NCBI RefSeq assembly: GCF_015082335.1
Contig: NZ_BLRL01000004.1
Span: forward strand, 62,001 to 126,000
Direction: 5' to 3'
Source: Moritella sp. F3
GTDB lineage: Bacteria > Pseudomonadota > Gammaproteobacteria > Enterobacterales > Moritellaceae
DNA length: 64,000 bases
Numbering within the stretch: position 1 is the stretch's first letter; each line of letters begins with the position of its first letter. Shown here in pieces: positions 7,724 to 16,224 of the stretch. A model generated the notes under the pieces. It was not told the origin of the DNA, made no database searches, and saw nothing but the letters and a program-made list of their open reading frames with translations. The translations under genes were made by a program, and so were the position numbers.

Positions 7724-10519
7724 TTAATCCCAATTCAATGTAAAGTTGTTTGAATCAAAGTTGTTTAAGGCGTACAGATTTAATTCATTTAATAATGTTT
7801 GCTGCATTGCTGTTAGCATCTCGGTGGTTCTTGCATAAAGGTATTGGCGTTTACCCACCGCACGAGAGATTGTCTCAATACCTGTATTTTTCAATTTTTG
7901 TGCCGTTTGTGGGTAATCAACTTCACTGTCAAAAACACCCAGGAAATAATATTGTTTGCCATCAAGATCAATTGCTTGGTTATTGTTATTTGCCAGTGAC
8001 CAAGCACCTTCTTGATATAATCCAGGTAAGCAGTAGTTATTACCAACATTGCTAATGGTGCTTGAGTTTCTGTCTAAGCTGGGTGTTACACAGGTTTGAT
8101 TGTGTGAAAACAGTTCGTAATCCGCACCTGCAATGACAGAGACTTTAAATACACCCTGTTCAATTTTTTCTACATCAACACAGCCTTCACCAGTACATTG
8201 CACCTCAGATACCGCGTTATCATTAAGATCATCAAATGAGGTGATAAAGGTTTTAATTTTTACCAAGTCCATGTCTAAACTGATCACTGTACCGGGTAGT
8301 GCGTAGCCATTGGCTTGATGCTCATCTTCACTGATGTAGTTAGAGGACTCGGTATCTAAACGCACGTTAAAGTCTTTGTATTTATCAATGGCGATAACCG
8401 TATCTTCTTGATCTATATTGTCGTTATAACCGAGCTCTTGCTCGTGATAGATAGATAACAGGCCACGGTGTTGATCGGTATCTTGTTGGCTCTGTGCATC
8501 CACGACAATGTAAGCATCACTTTTTTCTGCCGTGAAATACAATTTACCGCTATTAGAAATAACCTGTGTGGTGGATAGATTCGCGTTTAATGACTTAGTG
8601 CCATCTGAGCTAACGTAGGCATAAGCATCACTATTTAAAATACTATTATGATAATTTGCTGAACTACTGATATCGCTATCAACACTGCGTTCATAATCAT
8701 TGCCCATATAAGTCACACCCACTTCGGTATTAACCGATAGGTTGTCACTGAGTTGCTGATTGTTGCTGATACTATTACGGAACTCTTCCACACCTTGGTG
8801 GCCTAAGTTCATTGATGAATTAGCGCTCCAGTCCATTGATAATGGTACTGACCAAAGAATACCGGCGTACCAACCATCATTATTCCAACGGTAATCTTCA
8901 CTTTGATAAGTAGCAGAAAAATTTAACGTTGAGTTAGCAATAAAAGCATGTGAATAACCTGCACTCACTGACCAGTAGTCGCTTTGATCCACATATTCTT
9001 GGCCGTTATTCGCCTCATCAACTTTATTATTCACAAACAGCAAATAACCTTGCCCAGCATAAACCGTAGCTGACACATTAAGCGTTAAACGCTGGTAACC
9101 AATATTAGATAACATGTAGTTATCTAAGCTGTATTCACCGTCTGCAGAATGGTAACGTTCGTAACCAAAACCTACATTGTAGATATTGGTATCAGCGGAT
9201 AGAAACTGACTGCCATTATCAAACCGTGCGTATTTCACATCCGCGTTTGCGTATTCTGCGAAGGATTTTTTAGCCCCAATTTCGACCATGCTATTGCCTA
9301 CATTAGTTAATGAACGTGTCCCCACTAACGTACTGTCCAATAGCTGATAAGTGGCTTTTGCTTCGACAAAGCTATTCTCCTGTAACCACAGGTCGTATTG
9401 TTGTTTATTTTCAGGTTCAGCTAGTGAATTTTCACGGTCTTTTTTTTCATCGTAACGATCATTTAACTGACCCGCTGAAAAGCTAAAGTCATACTCACCT
9501 TGATTGAGAGAAAAAGAACTGTTATTAAAAATTTGTTGTCTCTCGGTCAATAATTCACGACCACCCGATATCACCACAATAGTAGCCATGTAAGAGCCAT
9601 AAGGTAATTCGCGAAAAGATAAACTCTGTTGCCCTGCATCAACATTTTTACTGTAAATAAGGTTACCTTCGCGGTACACCTCAATACGGCCCTGGTTAGG
9701 TAGTAGGTAATACAAGCTACGGTTATTCTGCTTGCCACCGCTTATTAAGTTGTTTGAAGAGGAGTAATTCACGACATCCTGTGAATAACTGCCGGTTAAA
9801 TCTAAAAAAGCAGTACTATTTTGCTCGTAACCATATTTAAAGTGACCTAATTGAAAGCGACGGTTTTTAAATTCGTAATCGTAGGAGAGCTGCTCAACAT
9901 CTAAGTCACTGCTGCTACTGTCAAGGTAAAGGCTACTGCGTACATTGCCGTATTTTAGGCCTAACAAGCTTTTGTCACGTAAAATAAGTGAAGAACCACT
10001 GTTGTTAAAGTAGTGATAATTAAAGTCCATGCTGTTAATGAAACCGTAAAGGTCATTGCTTGAGTCATGGAATATTTTACTGGTTTTGCTTTTATCTAAT
10101 AGTTTGTTATTAGCAAAAAAGGTAATGTGTTTTTGTTCGTAATCATAGGCAAATGCAAACTCGTCAGGGATCATTGTACATTCAGCAACCTTACCGTGGC
10201 AGGCGTTGGCATTGATGATATTGCTGGTCATTTTATTAATGATGTTAGCAATCGCCTGCTTTTTAATATTATTTTGTAGCAGGTAGTTTTCGATTTTATT
10301 GATACTGCTTGCTGACAGTGTTGCTGATGTGGGTGTTGAAGTTACCTTTATCGTGAGCAGGTCCGTTGCACTGGCCATTTCAAAAGTAAACAGTTCCTCG
10401 TGTCCTTGATAGAGATCGGTAAACTCAGCGGGAATAATAATGCCTTCACTTTGAATCGACGCGTGACTTAAGTTGATATTCACCATCAATGCGATGATTA
10501 ATAGACATCTGATTTTCAT
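7724..10519 (-). CDS. Outer-membrane fimbrial usher (CS1/TcfC-like)
   Basis: 931-residue usher with a signal peptide (MKIRCLLIIALMVNINLSHA). The long centre has dense alternating beta-strand patterns typical of a 24-strand barrel. Usher-like segments include GSGGKQNNRSLYYLLPNQGR-type sequence, VYREGNLIYSKNVDAGQQSL and FRELPYGSYMATIVVI, which correspond to the E-set domain and plug region of CS1-type ushers. The C-terminal cysteine-bearing region (EVQCTGEGC, NQTCVTP, NNYCLPG) resembles the CS1-pili C-terminal domain. Length and domain order fit the TcfC/CfaC class rather than PapC/FimD. Start overlaps the preceding stop by 4 bp. It forms the secretion pore for the fimbrial subunits encoded around it. 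Confidence 0.85.
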   Translation of the reverse strand: MKIRCLLIIALMVNINLSHASIQSEGIIIPAEFTDLYQGHEELFTFEMASATDLLTIKVTSTPTSATLSASSINKIENYLLQNNIKKQAIANIINKMTSNIINANACHGKVAECTMIPDEFAFAYDYEQKHITFFANNKLLDKSKTSKIFHDSSNDLYGFINSMDFNYHYFNNSGSSLILRDKSLLGLKYGNVRSSLYLDSSSSDLDVEQLSYDYEFKNRRFQLGHFKYGYEQNSTAFLDLTGSYSQDVVNYSSSNNLISGGKQNNRSLYYLLPNQGRIEVYREGNLIYSKNVDAGQQSLSFRELPYGSYMATIVVISGGRELLTERQQIFNNSSFSLNQGEYDFSFSAGQLNDRYDEKKDRENSLAEPENKQQYDLWLQENSFVEAKATYQLLDSTLVGTRSLTNVGNSMVEIGAKKSFAEYANADVKYARFDNGSQFLSADTNIYNVGFGYERYHSADGEYSLDNYMLSNIGYQRLTLNVSATVYAGQGYLLFVNNKVDEANNGQEYVDQSDYWSVSAGYSHAFIANSTLNFSATYQSEDYRWNNDGWYAGILWSVPLSMDWSANSSMNLGHQGVEEFRNSISNNQQLSDNLSVNTEVGVTYMGNDYERSVDSDISSSANYHNSILNSDAYAYVSSDGTKSLNANLSTTQVISNSGKLYFTAEKSDAYIVVDAQSQQDTDQHRGLLSIYHEQELGYNDNIDQEDTVIAIDKYKDFNVRLDTESSNYISEDEHQANGYALPGTVISLDMDLVKIKTFITSFDDLNDNAVSEVQCTGEGCVDVEKIEQGVFKVSVIAGADYELFSHNQTCVTPSLDRNSSTISNVGNNYCLPGLYQEGAWSLANNNNQAIDLDGKQYYFLGVFDSEVDYPQTAQKLKNTGIETISRAVGKRQYLYARTTEMLTAMQQTLLNELNLYALNNFDSNNFTLNWD

Positions 10520-11064
10520 ATCTCTAACTCCACACTGAATTGAATTGCACCACTACAGTTATCATCACCGTAGTGAACGGGGTCGAAGGAAAGGTCTACA
10601 TCTAGGGTGCGATATTTACCCTGTGTATTTAATTCATCTAAGCTTTCATTAATGAAGGTATCACCCTTAAACATCTCCTTACCGGCCAACCACACGTGAG
10701 AAAAATCTTTGCTTGTAGTGGCTAAACCAGCACGGTCATAACATTGTGATTGTTTTTCAACTAAGGTCAGGGCAAAGCTGTCGATTGGATCTGTTTCTGT
10801 AATATTGGTTTGTAGTTGCAAAACATCGGAAATGCGCTTGAATTGATAGTTTTTTGCGTCAAATTCGAGTTGCCAATTGTTTTTCACAAACTCAAATTCA
10901 ATAATTTCGCGGTCGTAAAATTTTGCGAGTTCAATATGGGTATCAACACGAAATTGATGTTGTAGAGATGAAGCACCATCAAGCGCATTTACATTCATGC
11001 ATACCAACAATAAGTGTACAAATATAAATAAACGATGACAAAAAACGGTTTGATAGCGCTTCAT
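10516..11064 (-). CDS. Minor fimbrial subunit or pilin-like exported protein
   Basis: 182-residue protein with a long basic signal sequence (MKRYQTVFCHRLFIFVHLLLVCMNVNA). The mature part is beta-rich and contains two cysteines (KQSQCYDRAG and DDNCSGAIQ). It ends SGAIQFSVELEI, an alternating hydrophobic strand like the last strand of pilin subunits. The gene sits between the major pilin and the usher, 8 bp after the pilin stop and overlapping the usher start by 4 bp. Exact function is unknown; a second structural subunit is most likely. Confidence 0.6.
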   Translation of the reverse strand: MKRYQTVFCHRLFIFVHLLLVCMNVNALDGASSLQHQFRVDTHIELAKFYDREIIEFEFVKNNWQLEFDAKNYQFKRISDVLQLQTNITETDPIDSFALTLVEKQSQCYDRAGLATTSKDFSHVWLAGKEMFKGDTFINESLDELNTQGKYRTLDVDLSFDPVHYGDDNCSGAIQFSVELEI

Positions 11065-11072
11065 GGGGTCAC

Positions 11073-11639
11073 CTAAATAGCTTTAGATGAATTGATAACA
11101 GCGTGGACTTCGATGTTTTGACCGACAGCTAGGACTTCATCGGTAGGCGTTGTATTTTCGGTAGTGAAAGTCACAGTCCCCGCCATTGCCACAACTGGTG
11201 TTGCTTGTGTCATTGGCGCACCATCTAAATTAACCGTGGTGCCAATAGCTGAAGTATCTGTAGTACCAATCACGGTATCTAATGCACTCATTGTCCAAGA
11301 TGCATCGTTGATGATGTCACCCACTGCGTCTACATCTTCACCGGGAACAGCCTCATTGTCAGTTGTACAACCACCAGAACCAGTACCATCAGCACATGCA
11401 CGGTAATGTAATTCTAAAGAGATTCTGTCTGAAGTGAATGCACCTGTGTTATCCGTTACCACAAGACCGGCTGATTCTGCATAAGGTAATGCGCCACCAG
11501 GGCCGGTAATGATCACTTCATCACTTGATGTTACTGAAGGTACGACGCCTTTCCAATGTAATGTTGTTGTTGCATCAGCAGCAAGTACAGATGAAGAGGC
11601 TGTTAATAAAACGATTAGTAGTAATAGTTTGTTTTTCAT
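11073..11639 (-). CDS. Major fimbrial subunit (CS1-type pilin)
   Basis: 188-residue exported protein with a signal peptide cleaved near SSVLAADA. The mature protein is small, acidic and rich in Thr, Val, Ala and Gly, as in CS1/ECP-type pilins. It starts with a strand-like ATTTLHWKGVVPSV that would suit donor-strand exchange and ends VGQNIEVHAVINSSKAI. One likely disulfide joins YRACADG to GGCTTD. First gene of the operon and therefore probably the most expressed. The family call is by pattern and context, not by search. Confidence 0.72.
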   Translation of the reverse strand: MKNKLLLLIVLLTASSSVLAADATTTLHWKGVVPSVTSSDEVIITGPGGALPYAESAGLVVTDNTGAFTSDRISLELHYRACADGTGSGGCTTDNEAVPGEDVDAVGDIINDASWTMSALDTVIGTTDTSAIGTTVNLDGAPMTQATPVVAMAGTVTFTTENTTPTDEVLAVGQNIEVHAVINSSKAI

Positions 11640-11904
11640 AGTTAACCTTAATTAAGAAAGTTTAATAAACCCGCTTAACGATTAATTAACTTGATAACAA
11701 TAAATTGTTAAAAAGTTTTCTTAGCTAAGCTTCGTGTAACTATGATAAAGACTTGATGTTTTGTGATACACGTCACATCGAAATTTGAAAATATAGAAAT
11801 GCCTACCGATTAACTTTTTGCTAACAATAGAATTGCGATGAAGTCAGTAGGTGTCTAGCTTGGCGCGAGATGGAGGTGGCTAAATGTTGTTCTCATTAAG
11901 TGAA
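11640..11904 (-). promoter_or_regulatory. Upstream regulatory region of the fimbrial operon
   Basis: About 265 bp of AT-rich DNA between the pilin start and the terminator of the upstream lipoprotein gene. It holds a perfect-core CRP-type site (11762-11777), a 6-4-6 palindrome taacaa-taaa-ttgtta (11695-11710), and an AAGG ribosome-binding match shortly before the pilin ATG. A -10-like TATCAT (minus strand, about 11740-11745) lies about 27 bp downstream of the CRP-site centre, roughly class II spacing; the promoter call is tentative. Confidence 0.5.
11762..11777. promoter_or_regulatory. CRP-type binding site (TGTGA-N6-TCACA)
   Basis: TGTGA (11762-11766) and TCACA (11773-11777) are separated by exactly 6 bp, matching the core of the Crp consensus on both half-sites. 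The centre lies about 130 bp upstream of the pilin ATG. Confidence 0.6.
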
Positions 11905-11932
11905 TAAAAAAACAAAATAGTTATTATTTTGT
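11905..11932 (-). terminator. Rho-independent terminator after the lipoprotein gene
   Basis: On the minus strand an 8-bp stem acaaaata/tattttgt (11912-11919 with 11925-11932, 5-nt loop) is followed directly by a run of seven U. It isolates the lipoprotein transcript from the fimbrial operon. Confidence 0.75.
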
Positions 11933-11936
11933 GGGA

Positions 11937-12014
11937 ATACCATCCGCTTAACCCCTGAGTTTTTTACTGGTTAAGGCAGTCAGCTCCAGAGGTTCAGTAT
12001 TAAGCGGGTGGTAT
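11937..12014 (-). other. Long imperfect hairpin in the 3' region of the lipoprotein gene
   Basis: ataccatccgcttaa (11937-11951) pairs with ttaagcgggtggtat (12000-12014) with one G-T wobble. After a small internal loop a further 5-bp stem (ctgag/ttcag) can form. It lies between the lipoprotein stop and the U-tailed terminator. Confidence 0.6.
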
Positions 12015-12029
12015 AACAGATTATTACGA

Positions 12030-14945
12030 TTAGTGATCGTATTTATCATCCTGACCATTATTATCGATATCTTTATTACCATCAAAGGGAGCAAAGGTAT
12101 TATCATGATAATCACCCACAATATTACTATAACGGCTTTGATAATTACCCTTGCCAGCTGCTTTATCCTGATGTAAAAATTCAAAGCTATCTAATACATC
12201 ATCACCATCACTGTCCGATAAAATAGGCTGAGAGCAATATTCAATATCACCCGCGTGATATTTAGAGCGATCCGCTAAACATTGCTCAACTTCACTTTCC
12301 GTGGATAATCCATCCTTATCTAAATCCACTAAATCAGGATAAACCTTACCCGTGGCATCTTCATTAGCAAAACGCACCGCTGGATGAACACTGATGTTAG
12401 AGCCTGGTGACGCAATTACTGCACCATTCATTTTAAAATCAAGATAGGTACATCCGGTTAAAATGTACGGATAAGAAACTTCACCATGTTTAGGTTTGTT
12501 ATCACAGGTTAAGCTGCTATCCAGCTCTTCCAGTGGAGAATAGAGTTCCCAATGATCTTGATGAGCGGTTTTATTACCACGTGCAAAAAAGGTGCTTCGG
12601 CCTTGCCCTGCCGTAGCAGTATAAACACCAAAAGAGTTTCCCGAGTCGCCAATAATATTATTATGATGATCTCTACCACCATATTCCTTCAGGCCTTTAT
12701 GGGTTAATATTTTTAATTTATCATCAATCAATAACGCCACTGCATTGGCGGTATTTTCGTAAAATTTCACTTTTTTACGATTGCTGTGACTTATTTTGCT
12801 AAAGTCGAGTGTCATGTTCAGGGGGGTACCATCTGGTAATTGTTCTCGGTGATACTGAGCATAACCATTAAATTCTAGGTAATAACTATCACGCGCTTCG
12901 TTGCTGCTGCTATTGTTTTTGTTAGCGCGATAATCATCTTCAACCATATGCATATAAGTGACATAATTGGACGCTTGTTGATAACTCATTACCCTTCTCG
13001 CGACTCTTTTTCCCCCAGCATAGGTATTGCCATCTACGTCTTTACCATTAAACGAAACATATAAGTCACCTTTATCGGTTAAAGCGGCAATACCTTTATT
13101 TACCTGTGTTGTTTTAACTATCTTGACTTGTTTGCTCTTAAGATTTTTGAGAAATTTAATATAAAAATTATTGCCTTTATCATGATCTAAACTTGATTCA
13201 GAGAACCAAAAAGCGTCACCACTCTGATCACTCTTGATACAATAATGAGTACCTACTTGCGATGGACCATTAGGTGCATCCCAGCATTGAGACACTTTGC
13301 CTATTCTTGCTGTCCAATCTAAGACTACTAACTTGCCATCAGGGACGTAAATACTGTAATAAGTTGCTGTGCCATCATTAAAAAATACTACCGCAGAAAG
13401 TGGACCAAAGCTTTCCACTTTTTTAACATCACTTAACTTTAACGCATTAATTTTATCGGTTAATTTCTTGTATGAAGCGTTAGAGGTGCCATAGATTTGA
13501 TTATGCACATTTAGTTCGCTTGCTTGAGTCACCTCAAAAACTAAACCACCATAACCTAGAATACGATCCGCATAGGTTAGGCCATAATAAATTTGACTGC
13601 TTGCCGGCAGTGTAATGATGTTTTCTATGCCTTCTTGCAGGGCATTATCGGCGGTAAATAAAATGATTTTATTTCCACCACCATTTTCACTACTCATATC
13701 AATTTTATAATTACCAAAACCAATATTCTTAAGCCCCGTGGCATAGAGACCATTATCCTGCATATAGGGTATTAAATCGTCTTTAAACGGTCGCATTAAG
13801 GTATTACGACCCGCTGCGCCCAGCTCTCCATCACCAAATAGTTTGATAAAACCATTAAAAGAAAACTCTAAAACCCCTTCACGGATATAATCGGTTTCAA
13901 TGGTGATAGTGCCACTGCTAATACCATCTACTTCATGGTCATAGACGGTATAGTTCACCGTATAGACTGCTTTACTATCACCACGGAAAGTAAAAGAGGT
14001 ATTGGCCACATCATTGGCATCTGCTAGTTTCACTTCTGCATTAAAGGCTTGTATTGAGACTAATTGAATTCTGTCACCTTCGGCATCTTCTACTAAAGGC
14101 CCAAACCCGGGAAACTTCATAATATCCAAAGTCAGTTCATTACCAACTCCTTGGGTACGGCCATAGGTGGCATTATTTGCTATTGGGGCTGTATTGATAT
14201 CCCCAGAAACATCAATATTGATCAGGCCCGTAAAGGCTAAGCCATTATCATCTACCACAGAATAACTCACCTTAGTGACGCCTATATCAATGGCGTTGTA
14301 ACTAAAATCACCATTTTTAGTGATAAAGGCTAAACCACTGCCCACCACCACTGTTGATGCATCAAACACCGGATTAGTCATGGCTAACAGTTCACTGCTT
14401 AATTCATCGTAGATGCTAAAGGTAATGGTATCACCGACCGAAGTGGCTTTATTGATATCCGGCAGTAGGTTATCTTTAGGAATGACTTGATAGTCGTTAC
14501 GCGCTTTTTGCACGCCTTTTACGGCTGAAAAGGTAATAGAAGCCCAGGCGCTTTTATCTTCACCTTCAGTGCTAATGGTATAACGATAATCGCAACTGTC
14601 GGCTTTATTGGGGTTGATAGTAAAAGATTGTTGCTCTGCATCAATATTACTTATCTGACAGGTCTGTGAATCACTTAATACTTCAATATCTTTTAAACGG
14701 ATATGGTTAGCTTTACTATAAGCCACATAGTTGGAAATATTAAAAGTCAGTGGCTGATTAGGCTGGGAAAATTGCACCGCAGTATGAAAGTCCATCGCTG
14801 ATAATTGTGCGTCGATGACTGGGGGCGGTTCTGGCATAACGATTGGAGGTGTAATTGTGTCAGGCGTGCTGTTACCTTCACTACCACAGCCAAATAAAAC
14901 GGCCGTAAGTACAGCGAGAGAAATATATTTAAAAAATAGTTTCAT
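12030..14945 (-). CDS. Large surface lipoprotein with Ig/cadherin-like and calcium-binding repeats
   Basis: 971-residue protein starting at the ATG at 14945; an in-frame GTG lies two codons upstream. The signal sequence ends in a lipobox LFGC (Cys20) followed by Gly, which predicts an outer-membrane lipoprotein. An early part (about 130-330) resembles tandem Ig/cadherin-like VCBS domains (NDYQVIP..., FSYNAIDIGVTKVSYSVVDDNG, TVNYTVYDHEVDG). The centre is unrecognised. The C-terminal 120 residues carry Asp-rich calcium-loop motifs: DLDKDGLSTESE, DSDGDDVLDSFEF and DGNKDIDNNGQDDKYD. Function is unknown; surface attachment or matrix binding is plausible. Its ribosome-binding site lies in a long inverted repeat, and it follows the HTH-GNAT gene on the same strand. 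Confidence 0.75.
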   Translation of the reverse strand: MKLFFKYISLAVLTAVLFGCGSEGNSTPDTITPPIVMPEPPPVIDAQLSAMDFHTAVQFSQPNQPLTFNISNYVAYSKANHIRLKDIEVLSDSQTCQISNIDAEQQSFTINPNKADSCDYRYTISTEGEDKSAWASITFSAVKGVQKARNDYQVIPKDNLLPDINKATSVGDTITFSIYDELSSELLAMTNPVFDASTVVVGSGLAFITKNGDFSYNAIDIGVTKVSYSVVDDNGLAFTGLINIDVSGDINTAPIANNATYGRTQGVGNELTLDIMKFPGFGPLVEDAEGDRIQLVSIQAFNAEVKLADANDVANTSFTFRGDSKAVYTVNYTVYDHEVDGISSGTITIETDYIREGVLEFSFNGFIKLFGDGELGAAGRNTLMRPFKDDLIPYMQDNGLYATGLKNIGFGNYKIDMSSENGGGNKIILFTADNALQEGIENIITLPASSQIYYGLTYADRILGYGGLVFEVTQASELNVHNQIYGTSNASYKKLTDKINALKLSDVKKVESFGPLSAVVFFNDGTATYYSIYVPDGKLVVLDWTARIGKVSQCWDAPNGPSQVGTHYCIKSDQSGDAFWFSESSLDHDKGNNFYIKFLKNLKSKQVKIVKTTQVNKGIAALTDKGDLYVSFNGKDVDGNTYAGGKRVARRVMSYQQASNYVTYMHMVEDDYRANKNNSSSNEARDSYYLEFNGYAQYHREQLPDGTPLNMTLDFSKISHSNRKKVKFYENTANAVALLIDDKLKILTHKGLKEYGGRDHHNNIIGDSGNSFGVYTATAGQGRSTFFARGNKTAHQDHWELYSPLEELDSSLTCDNKPKHGEVSYPYILTGCTYLDFKMNGAVIASPGSNISVHPAVRFANEDATGKVYPDLVDLDKDGLSTESEVEQCLADRSKYHAGDIEYCSQPILSDSDGDDVLDSFEFLHQDKAAGKGNYQSRYSNIVGDYHDNTFAPFDGNKDIDNNGQDDKYDH

Positions 14946-14950
14946 TATCA

Positions 14951-15015
14951 CCTCTGGTTATTTATCAGCAACACTGATTTGAGAATGAAACCATTTTAGA
15001 TAAATAAACCAGAGG
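14951..15015 (-). promoter_or_regulatory. Inverted repeat covering the lipoprotein ribosome-binding site
   Basis: The arms at 14951-14966 and 14999-15015 are complementary over 16 bp with a single one-base bulge and a loop of about 32 nt. In minus-strand RNA the second arm contains the Shine-Dalgarno AGAGG, located 5 nt before the ATG at 14945. Folding would hide the ribosome-binding site. As DNA the repeat could equally be an operator. Confidence 0.65.
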
Positions 15016-15076
15016 TAACAGGGCAAGTCGATAAGCAATAATTCAACAATGCCTAGTGCTTAATACGATCAAAGAG

Positions 15077-16000
15077 TTAGTGGATAAAGGATTGGTGCTC
15101 TTTTATCCAAGTGATCACGCCGTGGTTTGATAGAAAATCTTCGCGTTTGATAGACATTAGTTTACTTTGGCCCTGTGTGTTTTCTATTTTAGTTGAAAAT
15201 TTTTCAACTAACTCAAAGCCAATGTTTTGGTAGATCTTAGCCATGTTTTTATTGATCACAATACAATAGATCTCTTTAATATCACTGTTTTTACAGATGA
15301 TATCTATCATGCAGTAGCAGTTATATAACCACCAATCGAAGTTAAAACGGGTGAAGGTATGGCTAAATAAAAACTTATCCTTGTTTACTCCTAGCTCTCG
15401 CGGTGTGCGATAAAAACCTTTTACATCTGCAATAAGGCGCGCTTTTTCACTGCTATCATGCACGGAGTACAATGCATGGGCGCATAAACGCTGTTCTTCA
15501 TCTTCACATGTCACCATAAACAGCTGATTACTCTGCTGCAGTTTGACAGCCGCTGCTATTCTCTCTGTTAAGTTCGTTTTAGGCAGATCAAAGACTCTTG
15601 AAGTAGCCGCGTTAATCTTTTCAATTTGTTTCACATCAGCAAGTGGATGAGTGGCGCTATAACGAATAAAGTTAGGTTTATCGATGGGGTAATAAGCACG
15701 TAATAATACCTCCTCCTCTTGATAATGCAGATCTGCTAATTTTTGAAACTTATTACTTTTGGTTTCAGATAACTTAAGATCGAGCTTACACAAGTAGGCT
15801 AATTTATCGTATTTAGCAAAACTTAATAGTTGCACAATACGCAGTGTGGAAGGCATAGAAACATTACGTTCCCAGCGACTATAAGTAATTAAATCAAGGT
15901 GCTCAAAACTGTCATCAAAGAGAGAAAGTTGTTCTACCATCTCCGCTTGGGTAAGAGATAACTCATGGCGAATTTGTTGTAATAAAAAAGATAGTTCCAT
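15077..16000 (-). CDS. XRE-type helix-turn-helix protein with an acetyltransferase-like C-terminus
   Basis: 307 residues. Residues about 5-62 form a Cro/CI-type helix-turn-helix: IRHELSLTQAEMVEQL, then ITYSRWERNVSMPSTLRIVQLL. The C-terminal part contains KEIYCIVINKNMAKIYQNIGFELVE, the N...A..Y...GF pattern of the GNAT acyl-CoA-binding fold. The middle (about 90-200) is unassigned. No signal peptide or membrane segment, so it is cytoplasmic. It is transcribed toward the lipoprotein gene (131 bp from its stop to that gene's ATG) and may control it and the fimbrial operon; that is inferred from position. The GNAT call is moderate, the HTH call is strong. Confidence 0.72.
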   Translation of the reverse strand: MELSFLLQQIRHELSLTQAEMVEQLSLFDDSFEHLDLITYSRWERNVSMPSTLRIVQLLSFAKYDKLAYLCKLDLKLSETKSNKFQKLADLHYQEEEVLLRAYYPIDKPNFIRYSATHPLADVKQIEKINAATSRVFDLPKTNLTERIAAAVKLQQSNQLFMVTCEDEEQRLCAHALYSVHDSSEKARLIADVKGFYRTPRELGVNKDKFLFSHTFTRFNFDWWLYNCYCMIDIICKNSDIKEIYCIVINKNMAKIYQNIGFELVEKFSTKIENTQGQSKLMSIKREDFLSNHGVITWIKEHQSFIH

Positions 16001-16156
16001 TAAGTTCCCTGAGATATTAGTTATTAAACACCTATTTTGTTAAATACTAGCAAGTATAGATAAGAAAACCTAGCGCTATGCATCGCTTAGCTTCTGTTAC
16101 TGCTTTTTTAAGGGGAGGGCAGGGATGAGGTCTCTATTTATCTATAATCCCAGAAC

Positions 16157-16188
16157 GCAAAAAACCAGCCGAAGCTGGTTTTTTCTTA
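16157..16188 (-). terminator. Rho-independent terminator after aceA
   Basis: Stem aaaaccagc/gctggtttt around 16161-16182 with a 4-nt CGAA-type loop, flanked by A-runs and T-runs on both strands. It lies about 40 bp past the isocitrate lyase stop and would also work in the opposite direction. Confidence 0.85.
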
Positions 16189-16224
16189 TTTAACTGATAA
16201 TTAGATAACCAATGAAGCTCTAAA

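Noticed and set aside
11937-12014. attC-like integron recombination site
   Set aside because: The left arm contains GCTTAAC, which fits RYYYAAC, but the right arm has ATTAAGC instead of GTTRRRY. No integrase or cassette array is present, and the position after a stop codon suits a 3' hairpin better.
11948-12184. 78-residue minus-strand frame with hydrophobic sequence
   Set aside because: It overlaps the lipoprotein C-terminus out of frame and runs through the hairpin region; no ribosome-binding site.
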